Positions 31,105-42,687 of a stretch of 64,000 nt of DNA are shown here, in pieces. The DNA is taken from NCBI RefSeq assembly GCF_016802725.1, contig NC_052671.1, positions 16,495,731 through 16,559,730 on the forward strand, read 5' to 3'. The notes beneath the pieces were generated by a model. It was not told the origin of the DNA and made no database searches. It worked only from the letters and a program-made list of their open reading frames with translations. Position 1 is the first letter of the stretch. Every line of letters starts with the position of its first letter. The translations under genes and the position numbers were made by a program. Origin of the DNA: Solenopsis invicta (lineage: Eukaryota > Arthropoda > Insecta > Hymenoptera > Formicidae).

Positions 31105-31640
31105 CAGAGCTGGATTTACTATAGGGGCTTAATGGACTATAGCCCAGTGGGGCAAAATATAGGCGCGGTAAAATGTGGAGATACGACGCGCCGCGGCGCG
31201 TCGTGTCGTAAGACCGCGTTTCAGCGGCGGCATACGGCTGAGGTTCAGTCGATTATTACATATATGAGGTTGAGCCCGGCAACCGGTACCGATACTTACG
31301 ATACGTGAGAGTTCGTTTGGGGTTGTTTTAGTCTTAAGTATTCAGACAGTTTGTTTCGATATATCTTTGTGCCTGTTGATTGCATCACAATCGGTCACCG
31401 GAACGATAATTATTGTTCTGAGTTTTGAAAACTATAATTTGGTTATTATGGCCAAATCGTTTCCGCTCTTCTAATTATTGGGAACGAGTGCCAATAAAAA
31501 GGAAGCAAGCAAGCACTTTACGATACGTGAGAGTTAGCGTGCGACAATATTATATTCATTAATGTTTTATGTTTAATATTATATCCATTTATATTTTGTT
31601 TTATCTTTCATATTTCTAAATAAAATAAATTTCTTAATTA

Positions 31641-31700
<60 letters not shown>

Positions 31701-34700
31701 TTTAGTTATTAATCGCAATTTTTTACGTTTTTTCCCTTTTCCTTTTTTTATAATTTGCATCAGACTGCTGTCTTTAATTTTTTTTTAATATAAAAAACAC
31801 GAGTGACGGACGGGTACGATTAAGTGGAAGTCAGTATAAGAAACGAAGGTTAGATAAGGCTGAGAGAGGACATAGTGTTATAGAAAAAACACTTAAGATT
31901 GATAGTTTTTTTAATCCAGCCATTTCCATTGCTGGTTCTTCAAAACAACTGCTTCCCATTACTGGTTCCAATGTTCGGATAATAAAGAAATTGTACCAAC
32001 AACGTGTGACATAGACCATTTTAATTTCACCTCAAAGTCCCCAGAGTCAACTATCTCGTCTTCTATAATTAAATATTGATGAGAGTAATATAGTTAATTC
32101 TAATGTGTTTGTAAATGATCCAGTTTTATGGGTAGTAAACGATGCTACACGTGTATACGTTTTGCAGCATGAATTAACCAAGACGTTTATAATAAAAATT
32201 TTGATTTTTTCCGTTGAAAGAGACTTTGTGGTAAGCAATATCGATATTTAAATGAATCATTATTTAAAACTCAACTTGTCAATGGCCAAATAGTAAAACA
32301 ATCGTATTTAATGTACTCAGAAAGTTCGGGTTCAGTGTTTTGTTTGGTGGAACTACAAAAATGGTGTTCCTTGTCAATTGCTTGGTGGAACTACAAAAAT
32401 AGCAAAAGAAGGATTTGACGACTGAAAGCATGGCAATGATGCATTAAAAAATCATGAGAATTCTTTTGAACACAAGTCGTGTGTTTTAGATATAAAAATG
32501 AGATCAAACACTCTTGGAAAAATTGATACACATTTTTTGTATCAAATAGACACAGAGAAATGTACTGACGCAACGTTTTAAAACGGGTTGTAGCTACTGT
32601 CCGTGCCTTGGTAACTGTAGGTTCACCGTTAAGAGGTCATATCGAGAAGTTTGGTTCGTCAAGCAGTGGTAACTTTATAATGTGTCTTAAACTTATTTCT
32701 GAATTTGATCCTTTTTTGGCAGAGCATATAGCTAAGTACGGTAATCCAGGTCAAGGCCACACTTCGTATTTATCTTCTACTACATATGAACAGTTTGTTA
32801 AGTTAATGGCTGAAGATGTAACGAAACAAATAATTAAAGAATTAAAGAGTGCCAAGTATTTTTCTATTGTAGTAGATTCAAGTCCAGACATATCTCATAC
32901 CGATCAACTTCCAGTGATTGTGAGATATGTTTTGGAAAATGGACATCCTGTAGAAAGGTTTTTGTGTTTTGTTCCGAATGCTGGTCATAAATCGATCGAA
33001 CTTTTTGATGCTGTTGTCATTGTGCTTATGGCTTTTGATATTGATATTGCAAATTGTAGAGGTCAATCATATGATAATGCTAGGAATATGTCTGGTAAAT
33101 ATGCCGGATTACAAGCTAGAATTAATAAAAGTTCTCCAAACGCTGTATACTCTCCCTGTTCAGCTCATTCCCTGAATTTAGTTGGAGAACATGCAGCAAG
33201 TTGTTGTAAAGAAAGTAATGACTTTTTCCTTCTTCTTCAAAATTTGTATGTATTTTTTTCAAGTTCTATTTATCGCTGGGAAATATTACAGAGACATTTA
33301 ACACAACGTGAAAACAGAACTCTAAAAGGCTTGTCACAAATACGATGGTCAGCCCGTTATGACGCATGTCAAAGTCTTAATAAAGATTGGAATGAAGTGA
33401 TTGAGGCTCTTGCATCAATTGCAGAAGATGAAACAGAAAAATCTTGTACTCGATGTGAAGCTTCAGGTATCCTCCGTCAACTACAATGTCTTGAAACAGC
33501 TATTCTTTCTTCAGTATGAGATGATTTATTACAGAGATTTTCTTTTTCTAGTAAGAAGCTTCAAGCATCTGACATTGATCTTTATACTGTAGCAGAATTA
33601 TACGGTTCATTAATGACGGTTCCTAATACTATGTTGAAAGTATTAGGAAAGCATTTGATATCTATGAAAATGCTGCTCTTAAAAAATCATTTATTACAGA
33701 TTATAAAGATAATTTAAAAAGAAAAAGGATAAGAAAACTCCAAGACGACGAATCACGAAATTTTGAAACCGAATTTAATAAACGAGAAAACTTTAAAATC
33801 AATACTTTTTATGTCATAGTTGATAGAATAGTTGCAGAGTTAGAACGTCGAAAAACAGTCTACGAAAAGTTGAGCACAAGTTTTGGTTTTTTAATTAAAG
33901 GAATTACATTGGATGATAAAACTATTGCTAAAAATGCTGTCAGATTAAGTAATGAATATAAAGAAGACTTGCCAGATTCAGAATTGTTTCAAAATGAATG
34001 TCTCCATTTCTTTGGATTTTTAAAAAATTTACATAAACCTCCAAGCACTATTCGAAAGATCTGTAAAATGATTTATGATAAAGGCTTCCAAGAAGTGTAT
34101 CCTTACATTAATATCGTACTTAGAATTTTCTTATGCATATCTGTAACAAACTGTTCAGCAGAAAGATCTTTCTCAGCATTACGGCGCGTCAAAAATGATC
34201 TCCGATCTACGATGGGTGATGAACGTCTTAACTATTCAGCAATTCTTACAATTGAGTCAGAAATCGCAAAACGTTTAAATTATGATGATATAATTGATTC
34301 ATTTGCTGATGCTCAGTTGCGTAAAAAAGAAATCAAATCAAATCAAATCAAAATGATAAAACTTAAAAAATAAGAAAATAAATAAACTTTAAAAAATTAA
34401 AAAAAATTAAAAAACAAAAAAAAAACAAAAAACCGGAGTGTGAAGTCCTATCGTGCAGCCTTCTCGTGGCACACTCTGAGTTGTATTTAATAATTCATTT
34501 AATATAATAAATAATCAATTATAATACCAGCTAATGCACGTAAGCTTTTTTGTAATATTATATAAGTTGACAAGTTACATTAGGTTAAAAAATGTTACAT
34601 TTAGGATTTATTTTACACAAGTATTAGGATTGTTAAGTTAAAAGTTGTTACACTTAGGAATTATTATGTTCAGATCGCGTTATGCATTTCTTATAAAAAT

Positions 34701-34777
34701 TCTAATTTTCACTACCTGTACAAGGGACGGCAGCTACTTTTCAGTCCCAAGCGGCAAAATATGTAAATCCGCGCCTG
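31105..34777 (+). mobile_element. hAT transposon (3673 bp) with perfect 8-bp target duplication
   Basis: Flanked by GTGTAAGT at 31097-31104 and 34778-34785. The ends CAGAGCTGGATTTAC and, complemented, CAGGCGCGGATTTAC are short inverted repeats as in hAT elements. The interior has a decayed but long transposase frame on the plus strand and a (TA)n run at about 31641-31697. Inserted in a P-like fragment. Confidence 0.93.
31815..34373 (+). pseudogene. hAT transposase pseudogene (ZMYM1-like type)
   Basis: The N-terminal part (31815-32600) shows KIDSFFNPAISIAGS and NDPVLWVVND text broken by several stops and frame changes. An open stretch 32590-33519 gives the catalytic core: DSSPDISHTDQLPVIVRYV (first Asp region), CRGQSYDNARNMSGKYAGLQ and SPCSAHSLNLVGEHAA. 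A frameshift region follows. Then 33870-34373 encodes the C-terminal dimerisation segment with NCSAERSFSALRRVKNDLRS. The similarity is to the DUF4371/hAT group often labelled zinc finger MYM-type protein 1-like (from memory). Not intact; any remaining activity would need another copy. Confidence 0.85.
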
Positions 34778-34975
34778 GTGTAAGTGAAACTTTTTTTGTG
34801 AGTATTTTATATGAAAAGGCTGGACAAAATACGTTCGAACATGTCGGTTTGCGGATGTTACTCGCTTATATTCTGTCTAAAGTTGGAATACCATGAAATG
34901 CTGTAGAAAAGGGAGTTTTTCCGAAATATATCATGAAACACATCAATTTTCAATTTTAGAAACGATTTAATTAAG

Positions 34976-35445
34976 AGGCGCGGTCGCGACTCGCGCTTGT
35001 TTTTTAAAAGAAAACTTTTTTCTCATCTCTGAATCTCTCTGAGCGAACGAAGCGAGAGAGACCGAGCGCCTCTTTTACTCAGCAAGTTTAAGCATAACGA
35101 GATTATCAGATCTCAGCAACGGCTGAACTGATCAAGTTCTGAGTAGTCTCAATCGATAACTTGAGAACAAATTGCATAACAAAAGTGTTTTTATTTTTTC
35201 TCTCCGTGCCCTACGAGCGGAGAGAAAAAATAAAAATCGCGATGCAAATTCTAATCTCTTTACATTTTTTTGTAAGATACGTCTCCTTGGTCGTCGCCCT
35301 CAAGAATTCACATTTTCAACACAGTGTGGCGCTCGCTACTACACTATCAGCATTTATGTGATGTGCATCACGTGACCGCGATCATGATTGCGTATGACAG
35401 GTTTCCTAACTGCTGAATCGTCAATAATATCTCGGTTCGTAGGGC
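34976..35445. other. Non-coding block with a 19-bp hairpin
   Basis: Contains tctctgagcgaacgaagcga with purine/pyrimidine-rich surroundings. A perfect inverted repeat has arms 35188-35206 and 35218-35236 (arm TTTATTTTTTCTCTCCG plus TT) around an 11-base loop. No reading frame of note; no known RNA family recognised. Confidence 0.4.
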
Positions 35446-36866
35446 AAATGACACATTTTTCTGCCGAATTCGTTTGCGTGGTGCAAAAATGCGTTAAATA
35501 AGCCTATTATTAATGAATATGTGCAGTTAAAAATATATATTTTGCATTAACTAGTGTCAATATTATATAATACTCCTACGAGTGCTACGTATAAAATTTT
35601 TCAAGTGTCATAAGATATGATTGACAAAGTGCCCATGAATATGATAATGAAACGAGGTTAATTAAATCGGATGACCTTATTAAATTTATTTTTATTTTTC
35701 CATCTTTCTCCAATGCATATTTTTACCTTTCCCAGCAAAAATGTGGTTTATTTTCTCAGGTCTGACTCTAAGTCATACTTTTTTAATTCCAGCGTTAATG
35801 TAAATGTATATTTGTATTAAATTGACGTTTGAAACAAGTGTCAAAAAATTGAATAAAGATATAAAAATGATTCCAATGCCTGGTGTACGTGTAATTTTAC
35901 AAGTTGAGTCTCAGAGGCCTCAACGCTGCGTGTACTTTCTGGTTTCAGAAATTTGTAACTGGATTAATTAATAAGTAAGGTAAGTATATTTTGAATCCTG
36001 TTTATTAAAAAAGTTAATAAAGTAAGTGTAACTTTTACAATGTATATAGAGTTTACTGAAAACTAGTTAAAATAATACATGATATTAAATATGCTCGCTA
36101 TGTTACAAAATAAATTATTTTTTATAAGAGAAAATATCTTTTATAAGACGCTTAGAAATATTATTGAATATCAGGTAATAGCAAGATTACCATATATTAT
36201 TTATTTACAATTAACATTTATTTTGTAACACAGAAAGAATATTTAATATCATGTATTATTTTAACTAGTTTAGTGAACTCAATATATATTGTAAGAGCTA
36301 GACTCAACTTTGTTAACTTTAATAAACAGGATTTAAAATGTACTTACCATACTTATTAATTAATCTAATTAAAAATTTCTAAAACCAGAGAGAATACGCA
36401 GCGTAGAGGCCTCTGAGACTTAACTTGTAAAATTACACATATTTTTATATCTTTATTCAATCATTTGACACTTGTTTTAAACGTCAACTTATTCAAAATA
36501 TACATTTACATTACGCTACAGTTAAAAAAGCATAACTTAGAAGTAGACCTCAGAAAGCGAACCACATTTTTGCTGGGAAAAGTACAATATGCATTGGAGG
36601 AAAATAGAAAAATAAAAATAGATTTAATAAGGTGCATGCGATCTAATTAGCTATGTTTCATTATCATATTCATATGCACTTTGTCAATCATATCTTATAA
36701 CACTTGAAAAATTTTATACGTAGCACTCGTAGAAGTATAATATAATATTGACTCAAGTTAATGCAAAATATATATTTTTAACTGCACATTTTTATTAATA
36801 TTACACTTATTCAACGTGTTTTTGTACGAGACAAACGAATTCGGCTGAACAAAGTGCATAATATAT
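35446..36866. mobile_element. Foldback element with arms of about 600 bp
   Basis: The left half (about 35446-36110) is matched in reverse complement by the right half (about 36200-36866). Examples are cacatttttctgccgaattc against gaattcggctgaacaaagtg, and gtctcagaggcctcaacgct against its counterpart near 36400. Arms differ by substitutions and small indels. The central spacer is only about 90 bases. No transposase. Flanking target duplication not resolved. Confidence 0.8.
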
Positions 36867-36953
36867 AAGCTTATCTATACAAGAAACATATTATTTATTG
36901 TCGATAAGAGTTGAGGTTAATTATATTCACGTAAGCAGTTTTTGAAATTTGTT

Positions 36954-36955
<2 letters not shown>

Positions 36956-36992
<37 letters not shown>
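36956..36992. repeat. (TA)n microsatellite, insertion target
   Basis: A TA run that directly abuts the left end of the first DD41D transposon; a matching TA run follows its right end. Confidence 0.9.
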
Positions 36993-36995
<3 letters not shown>

Positions 36996-37729
36996 GGTGT
37001 TTCAGACCACCCGTACACCCCTTTTCTCTTCGCAGGATTAGGACCAATCAAAAATATGTTCAGACGAAAGTTGTAGGGTTTCAAAAGATCTATTCAATGA
37101 TCTTATCAGTTTGACCTTGGATGGCGTCGCCAAGGTCAGATCGAAATCACATTAAGTTTTTTAAATGAAACACCCTATTTTTGATTCCAGAATCTAATAG
37201 CTGGTGTCAAGACCTTTCCAAAACACTACAAGAAAGTTTATTTTCGTTGACTACTTTCCGAGTTGTGCGGCTTGAAAGTTACACTACCGCCAACACCATG
37301 TAAATAACAATATAAAATCACGCGTTACGCAGAAAGCCGTGCAGCCGACACAAAGAAAGTAAACACGCAAGCCGGGCCAACAAAAACAGATCATGAAAAA
37401 TCGTGAAAGTTAGCTGTCGCTACCGTAGATAGTCACATACATATGTATGTCATAATATTATGTAATTACATTATTACTTTAACGGTAGCACACGAGCAAT
37501 AACGAGCGCGGCTTTCTGCGTAACGATGTCTAACTCGTGATTTTATACATATTGTTATTTGCATAGGATGTAGTAGAGATGTATTCACCACAACGCTATT
37601 GTGACTCAACTCAACACGAGTGACAATAACTCTCTCAAACTTGTCACCTACGTCTTCAATAACCGTCATATCAGTATCAATCGCGCAACAAAAATCCGAC
37701 CCTCTTTATTAGTCTAGGTTTATTTAGCC

Positions 37730-38791
37730 ATGTCCTATTCCAATGAAGAAGCATATGATATGCTGCTAATTTTAGGTGAGTGTCGAGGTACATTCATTGC
37801 AGCGGAAAGATTGTGGCGGGAACGTTATCCTGATCGGACTCCTCACTCGCGAAATATTTTTTCACGTTTGGCTAAACGAATCAAAATTAAAGGTGTCGTT
37901 CAGCCTCAACATAACAAAGGTACACAAATTCGTCGTCCGATTATGGATGAAAGAACAGTGGAAATTCTTGCATCGACAGAATTGAACCCTTATGATTCTT
38001 TAAGACGACGAGAACAAGATTCTGGTGTTAGTAAAATCAGTGTTTGGCGCATTCTAAAAAATAACAAATTTCACCCTTACAGAATGTCTGTTCATCAAGC
38101 GTTGAATTATAACGATATTAGACAGAGACTTGTATTTTGCAACTTTATAAGACAGCAACCACTTGATTTCCACTTGTAAATTTTATTTTCTGACGAATGT
38201 ACACTTAAAAGTGATGGATCTGTTAATACTTGGAACTCTCGTTATTGGGCACAAAATAATCCTCACTGGTTGAGAGAAGTAGATCATCAAACCATTTGGA
38301 AAGTCAATGTTTGGTGTGGAATTATTGGAAGTCAAATCATAGGTCCTGTTTTCTTTGACGAAAATCTAAACGGTGATAGATATTCCGCCTTGATAATGAC
38401 AGATCTTCCTGTCTTACTAGAAAATATTCCTCTGCAATTGCGCCTGAACATGTGGTTCCAACAAGATGCATGTCCGTCTCATACATCGAGAGTTGCTCGT
38501 GCGGCGTTAAATACTATGTTCCCCGACAAGGGGATAGGCAAATACGGTTCAATCAATTATCCACCCCGATCACCAGATCTCACCGTCCTTGATTATTATT
38601 TCTGGGGAAGGATAAAAAACTTGGTCTATCATGAACGTCCGACTACGAGGGATAATATGATTCGTAGAATAAGTGAAGCAATTCGATCCTTACGTGCCGA
38701 GGAAATTCTTTGAGCAACCAATGATTTTCAAAATAGAGTTGATGCTTGCATCGCAGAGAATGGTGCTCACTTTGAACATTTAGTCGCTTAA
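37730..38791 (+). pseudogene. DD41D transposase with two in-frame stops
   Basis: Catalyses cut-and-paste transposition at TA sites when intact. The frame from ATG 37730 to TAA 38791 has 353 codons with no frameshift but two nonsense codons, TAA at 38177-38179 and TGA at 38711-38713. N-terminal DNA-binding helices: about 1-110 (NEEAYDMLLILGE; RREQDSGVSKISVWRILK). Catalytic Asp by count: D155 in LFSDECT, D246 in WFQQDACPSHT, D288 in SPDLTVLDYY, leaving 41 residues between second and third. WKVNVWCGI and the RIKNLVYHERPTT tail are also present. The stops make this copy dead unless suppressed. Confidence 0.92.
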
Positions 38792-38817
38792 CAAAACATA
38801 CACTCATTCATTCCCGA

Positions 38818-39268
38818 ACGTGAGAGGCAAGGGGACTCACGTGAATCAAGCACCCCAAACGTGAGAGGCAAGGGGACTCACGTGAATCAAGCACCCCAAA
38901 CGTGAGAGGCAAGGGGACTCACGTGAATCAAGCACCCCAAACGTGAGAGGCAAGGGGACTCACGTGAATCAAGCACCCCAAACGTGAGAGGCAAGGGGAC
39001 TCACGTGAATCAAGCACCCCAAACGTGAGAGGCAAGGGGACTCACGTGAATCAAGCACCCCATACGTGAGAGGCAAGGGCACTCACGTGAATCAAGCAAT
39101 CTAAACGTGAGAGGCAAGGGGACTCACGTGAATCAAGCACCCCAAACAAGAGAGGCAAGGGGACTCACGTAAATCAAGCACCCCAAACGTGAGAGGCAAG
39201 GGGACTCACGTGAATCAAGCACCACAAACGTGAGAGGCAAGGGGACTCACGTGAATGAAGCACACCAA
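38818..39268. repeat. Minisatellite: 11 units of 41 bp with hairpin core
   Basis: Unit: ACGTGAG, AGGCAAGGGGA, CTCACGT, then gaatcaagcaccccaa. The first and third parts are perfect 7-base complements. GGGG lies in the loop and CCCC after the stem. Units differ by a few substitutions (for example catacgtgag, accccaaacaag). The array starts 26 bases after the transposase stop. Confidence 0.95.
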
Positions 39269-39822
39269 TGGGATGAAATTCTCGTCACGTCCACGTCGTT
39301 CATTCTGGATAATGCTAAGCACGGGAAAATGCATACAGTCAATCTGGACATGATTGATCATCAAACATAATCAATCCAGTTAATAAACAAAAGCAGAGTA
39401 CATAAAACTTTGACTCCCCTTTTCCTCCCCCATACACATACGCATGCACGTATGCACACACCCACACACAAGATTAAATCCGACTAAGTAACCACCACAT
39501 GGTACATCTTGAGTAATGCTGATGCTGGCGGTAGTGTCACTTTCAAGCCGCACAACTCGGAAAGTAGTCAACGAAAATAAACATTCTTATAATGTTTTGG
39601 AAAGGTCTTGACACCAGCTATTAGATTCTGGAATCAAACATAGGGTGTTCCATTTAAAAAACTTAATGTGATTTTGATCTGACCTTGGCGACGCCATCCA
39701 AGGTCAAACTGATAAGATCATTGAATAGATCTTTTGAAACCCTACAACTTTCGTCTGAACATATTTTTGATTGGTCCTAATCCTGCGAAGAGAAAAGGGG
39801 TGTACGGGTGGTCTGAAACACC

Positions 39823-39827
<5 letters not shown>

Positions 39828-39863
<36 letters not shown>

Positions 39864-39999
39864 TATATATATATACTGTATATGTACACACACACACACA
39901 CACGCGCGCGCGCACACGCACATATATCATGGAGTATGGACATAAGTCATGATTTCAACTTACACGTAAGATTATAAAGAATTAATGTATGTATGTATG

Positions 40000-40032
<33 letters not shown>

Positions 40033-40065
40033 ATACATACATACATACATACATACATTAATTAT

Positions 40066-40111
<46 letters not shown>
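39828..40111. repeat. Mixed (TA)n, (CA)n and (ATAC)n microsatellites
   Basis: Runs of TA at about 39828-39875, CA/CG at about 39887-39920, a palindromic atgt/acat tract at 39985-40060, and TA again at 40075-40111. Together they form the spacer between the two DD41D elements. Confidence 0.9.
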
Positions 40112-40113
<2 letters not shown>

Positions 40114-41014
40114 GGGTGTCCCAGACCACCCGTCCCACCCGATTTTTTCGTAAACGCGACATTTTAAAGAAAAATGTTTCAGACAAAAGTTGTAGGGTTT
40201 TAAAAGATCTATTTACTGATTTTATCAGTTTGACCTTGGATGGCGTCGCCAAGGTCAGATCAAAATAACATTAACTTTTTTAAATAGGACACCTCATTTT
40301 TGGTTCCAGAATCTAATAGCTGGTGTCAAGACCTTTCCAAAACACTATAAGAAAGTTTATTTTTGTTGAGTACTTTCCGAGTTGTGAGGCTTGAAAGTTA
40401 CGGTGTACTGTAACCTTCAACCGTCATAACTCGGAAAGTCCTTAACCAAAATAAACTTATTTATAGTGTTTTGGAAAGCTCTCGAAATCGACTACAAGAA
40501 AATGCAATGAAAAATATAAGCAGAGAACACCGACTTCGCCCATGGTATCACATCGAATAATGCTTTCTCTCTCGACCCAGCGTCGAGCGAGGAGGATGCA
40601 TTATCGTAAAGCCCCCCACCACTTTCCGCCCGCACCCCGATCGTCGCCGCGCAGCCTAGACACACGTACGAGCGCGGCTCCGCGTGTGTGCGGCAGCCGA
40701 GCGCTAGCGTCGAGAGACACCATTTCTGCCGGTGCGTGTACCTATAGTCCTACGCGTAGAGTTTTGAAGATACCTAATTACCGAGATCTCTAACATTCGG
40801 TACAGCTCTATGATGCCGTTTATTCTTGATTTATTAATTATTAATATTAATCTTCATTTAATGTTGATTATTGTAGCAATAAAGTAATTTTCACGAAAAA
40901 GCACCCTTACATACCACTCCTAAAAGTCATTGCTTAGAATTCATAATATTACGCAACTCGTCACCAATTCACGTTTTCTAATAAGCAACCCGGTCGTAAG
41001 CGTAATTTGTAGTT

Positions 41015-42068
41015 ATGCCTTACCCGAACGAAGAAGCTGCGTTAATGATGTCAGTTTTGGGTAGAGCTGGAAGTTTTCGAGCAGCTGAAATAATGTGGCG
41101 AAATGAATATCCCGATCATACACCACATTCGCGCAAAGTTTTCAGTCGCTTACAACGTCGAATAATTGTAAAAGGTATTGTTCAGCCGGATCATAATAAG
41201 GGAAGGCAAATTCATCGATCAGTTCGTTCAGTAAGAGCACCTGATGTAATTGCATCTGCCTTTGTAACCCCGAATGATTCTTTAAAGCGACGAGCAAGAG
41301 ATAGTGGAATAAGTCGAAGCACGATCAGTCGAATTTTTCGTGAAAATTCATTCCATCCATATCGAATGTCACTTCACCAGGCCATGACACATTGAACGAT
41401 CATAGACAAAGACTGATATTCTGTAATTGGATTACTCAACAATTACCTAATTTCCATAGAAGTATTTTATTTTCTGATGAGTGCACCTTTAAAAGTGACG
41501 GCGAAATAAACACACATAATTTTCGTTATTGGGCACAAGAGAATCCACATTGGTATCGAGAAATGGATCATCAACGTATCTGGAAAGTCAATGTTTGGTG
41601 CGGAATTGTTGATACGCATATCGTGGGACCATTTTTCTTTCAAGAGAATTTAAACCGTTTTTTATACGCCGATTTACTCGAAAACGAACTTCCACGTTTA
41701 CTTAAAGATATTCCACTCCAATTACGTCTAAATATGTGGTTTCAACAGGATGTCCCGCCCACACGTCTGTCATTGCTCGTCATCAACTGAACCGCATATT
41801 TCGCGGCCGATGGATAGGTAAACATGGTCCACATAATTGGCCACCACGATCATCGGACCTTACAATTTTAGATTATTATTTGTGGGGACGAATAAAAGAC
41901 CTTGTATACCGCGAACGACCTACGACTGCAGAAGATATGAAAAACAGAATTCGACAAGTCATTCAGTCTCTAGATACTGACGAAATTCGTCGGGCGACGG
42001 ATGATTTCCAAAGTAGGGTAACAGCCTGTATAAATGCACGTGGTGGACATTTTGAACATCGAGACTGA
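41015..42068 (+). pseudogene. DD41D transposase with two frameshifts
   Basis: Three overlapping open stretches (41015-41395, 41392-41790, 41736-42068) in successive frames align end to end with copy 1. One shift is near 41391 (HQAMTH / NDHRQRL), the other at the second catalytic block near 41750 (WFQQD followed by frame change before PAHTSV). Allowing for the shift, 41 residues separate the QQD Asp from the LTILDYY Asp, as in copy 1. The C-terminus GGHFEHRD corresponds to GAHFEHLVA of copy 1. Not functional as it stands. Confidence 0.9.
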
Positions 42069-42085
42069 ACAACATGCGTATGCAC

Positions 42086-42687
42086 AAAGGTGACGGCAAG
42101 GGGAACCACCTTATGAAAGCACCCCGACAAAGGTGACGGCGAGGGGAACCACCTTAAAAAAGCACCCCGACAAAGGTGACGGCAAGGGGAACCACCTTAT
42201 GAAAGCACCCCGACAAAGGTGACGGCAAGGGGAACCACCTTATGAAAGCACCCCGACAAAGGTGACGGCGAGGGGAACCACTTTAAAAAAGCACCCCGAC
42301 AAAGGTGACGGCAAGGGGAACCACCTTATGAAAGCACCCCGACAAAGGTGACGGCAAGGGGAACCACCTTATGAAAGCACCCCGACAAAGGTAACGGCGA
42401 GGGGAACCACCTTAAAAAAGCACCCCGACAAAGGTGACGGCAAGGGGAACCACCTTATGAAAGCACCCCGACAAAGGTGACGGCAAGGGGAACCACCTTA
42501 TGAAAGAACCCCGACAAAGGTGACGGCGAGGGGAACCACCTTAAAAAAGCACCCCGACAAAGGTGATGGCAAGGGGAACCACCTTATGAAAGCACCTCAA
42601 CAAAGGTGACGGCAAGGGGAACCACCTTATGAAAGCACCCCGACAAAGGTGACAGCGAGGGGAACCACCTTAAAAAAGCATCCCGAT
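42086..42687. repeat. Minisatellite: 14 units of 43 bp in a higher-order pattern
   Basis: Unit: aAAGGTG, ACGGCAAGGGGAAC, CACCTT, then atgaaagcaccccgac. AAGGTG and CACCTT are complementary. Two unit types occur: A (ggcaagggg...ttatgaaag) and B (ggcgagggg...ttaaaaaag), ordered A-B then AAB four times, a 129-bp higher-order repeat. The array starts 17 bases after the transposase stop and decays into aaggtgtaag at its right edge. Confidence 0.95.

Larger units (their letters stand above)
30884..34975. mobile_element. P-like element fragment split by a hAT transposon
   Basis: TTAA at 30880-30883, then cccttaaacacgtaagtggg, matches the other P-like ends up to atagtgtgtaagt at 31104. After the hAT insertion it resumes at gtgtaagtgaaac (34778) and continues to acgatttaatta near 34975, where similarity stops. 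No transposase coding remains. Confidence 0.8.
36993..39825 (+). mobile_element. DD41D Tc1/mariner transposon, copy 1 (2833 bp)
   Basis: Both 300-bp terminal inverted repeats (36993-37292, 39526-39825) begin CAGGGTGTTTCAGACCACCC and end at tgccgccagtag-type text. TA flanks lie at 36991-36992 and 39826-39827. Order: TIR, about 430 bp leader, transposase pseudogene 37730-38791, 41-bp minisatellite 38818-39268, about 260 bp, TIR. The leader carries an inverted repeat (aaatcacgcgttacgcagaa against ttctgcgtaacgatg). Copy 2 has the same order. Confidence 0.92.

Noticed and set aside
39704..40167. Tyr/Ile-rich and Cys/Val-rich 'membrane proteins' near 39.7-40.2 kb and 43.2-43.5 kb
   Set aside because: Translations of (TA)n and (CA)n microsatellites.
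38818..42687. CRISPR-like arrays (palindromic repeats at regular spacing)
   Set aside because: The 'spacers' are identical from unit to unit, no cas genes exist, and the setting is an animal transposon; these are minisatellites.
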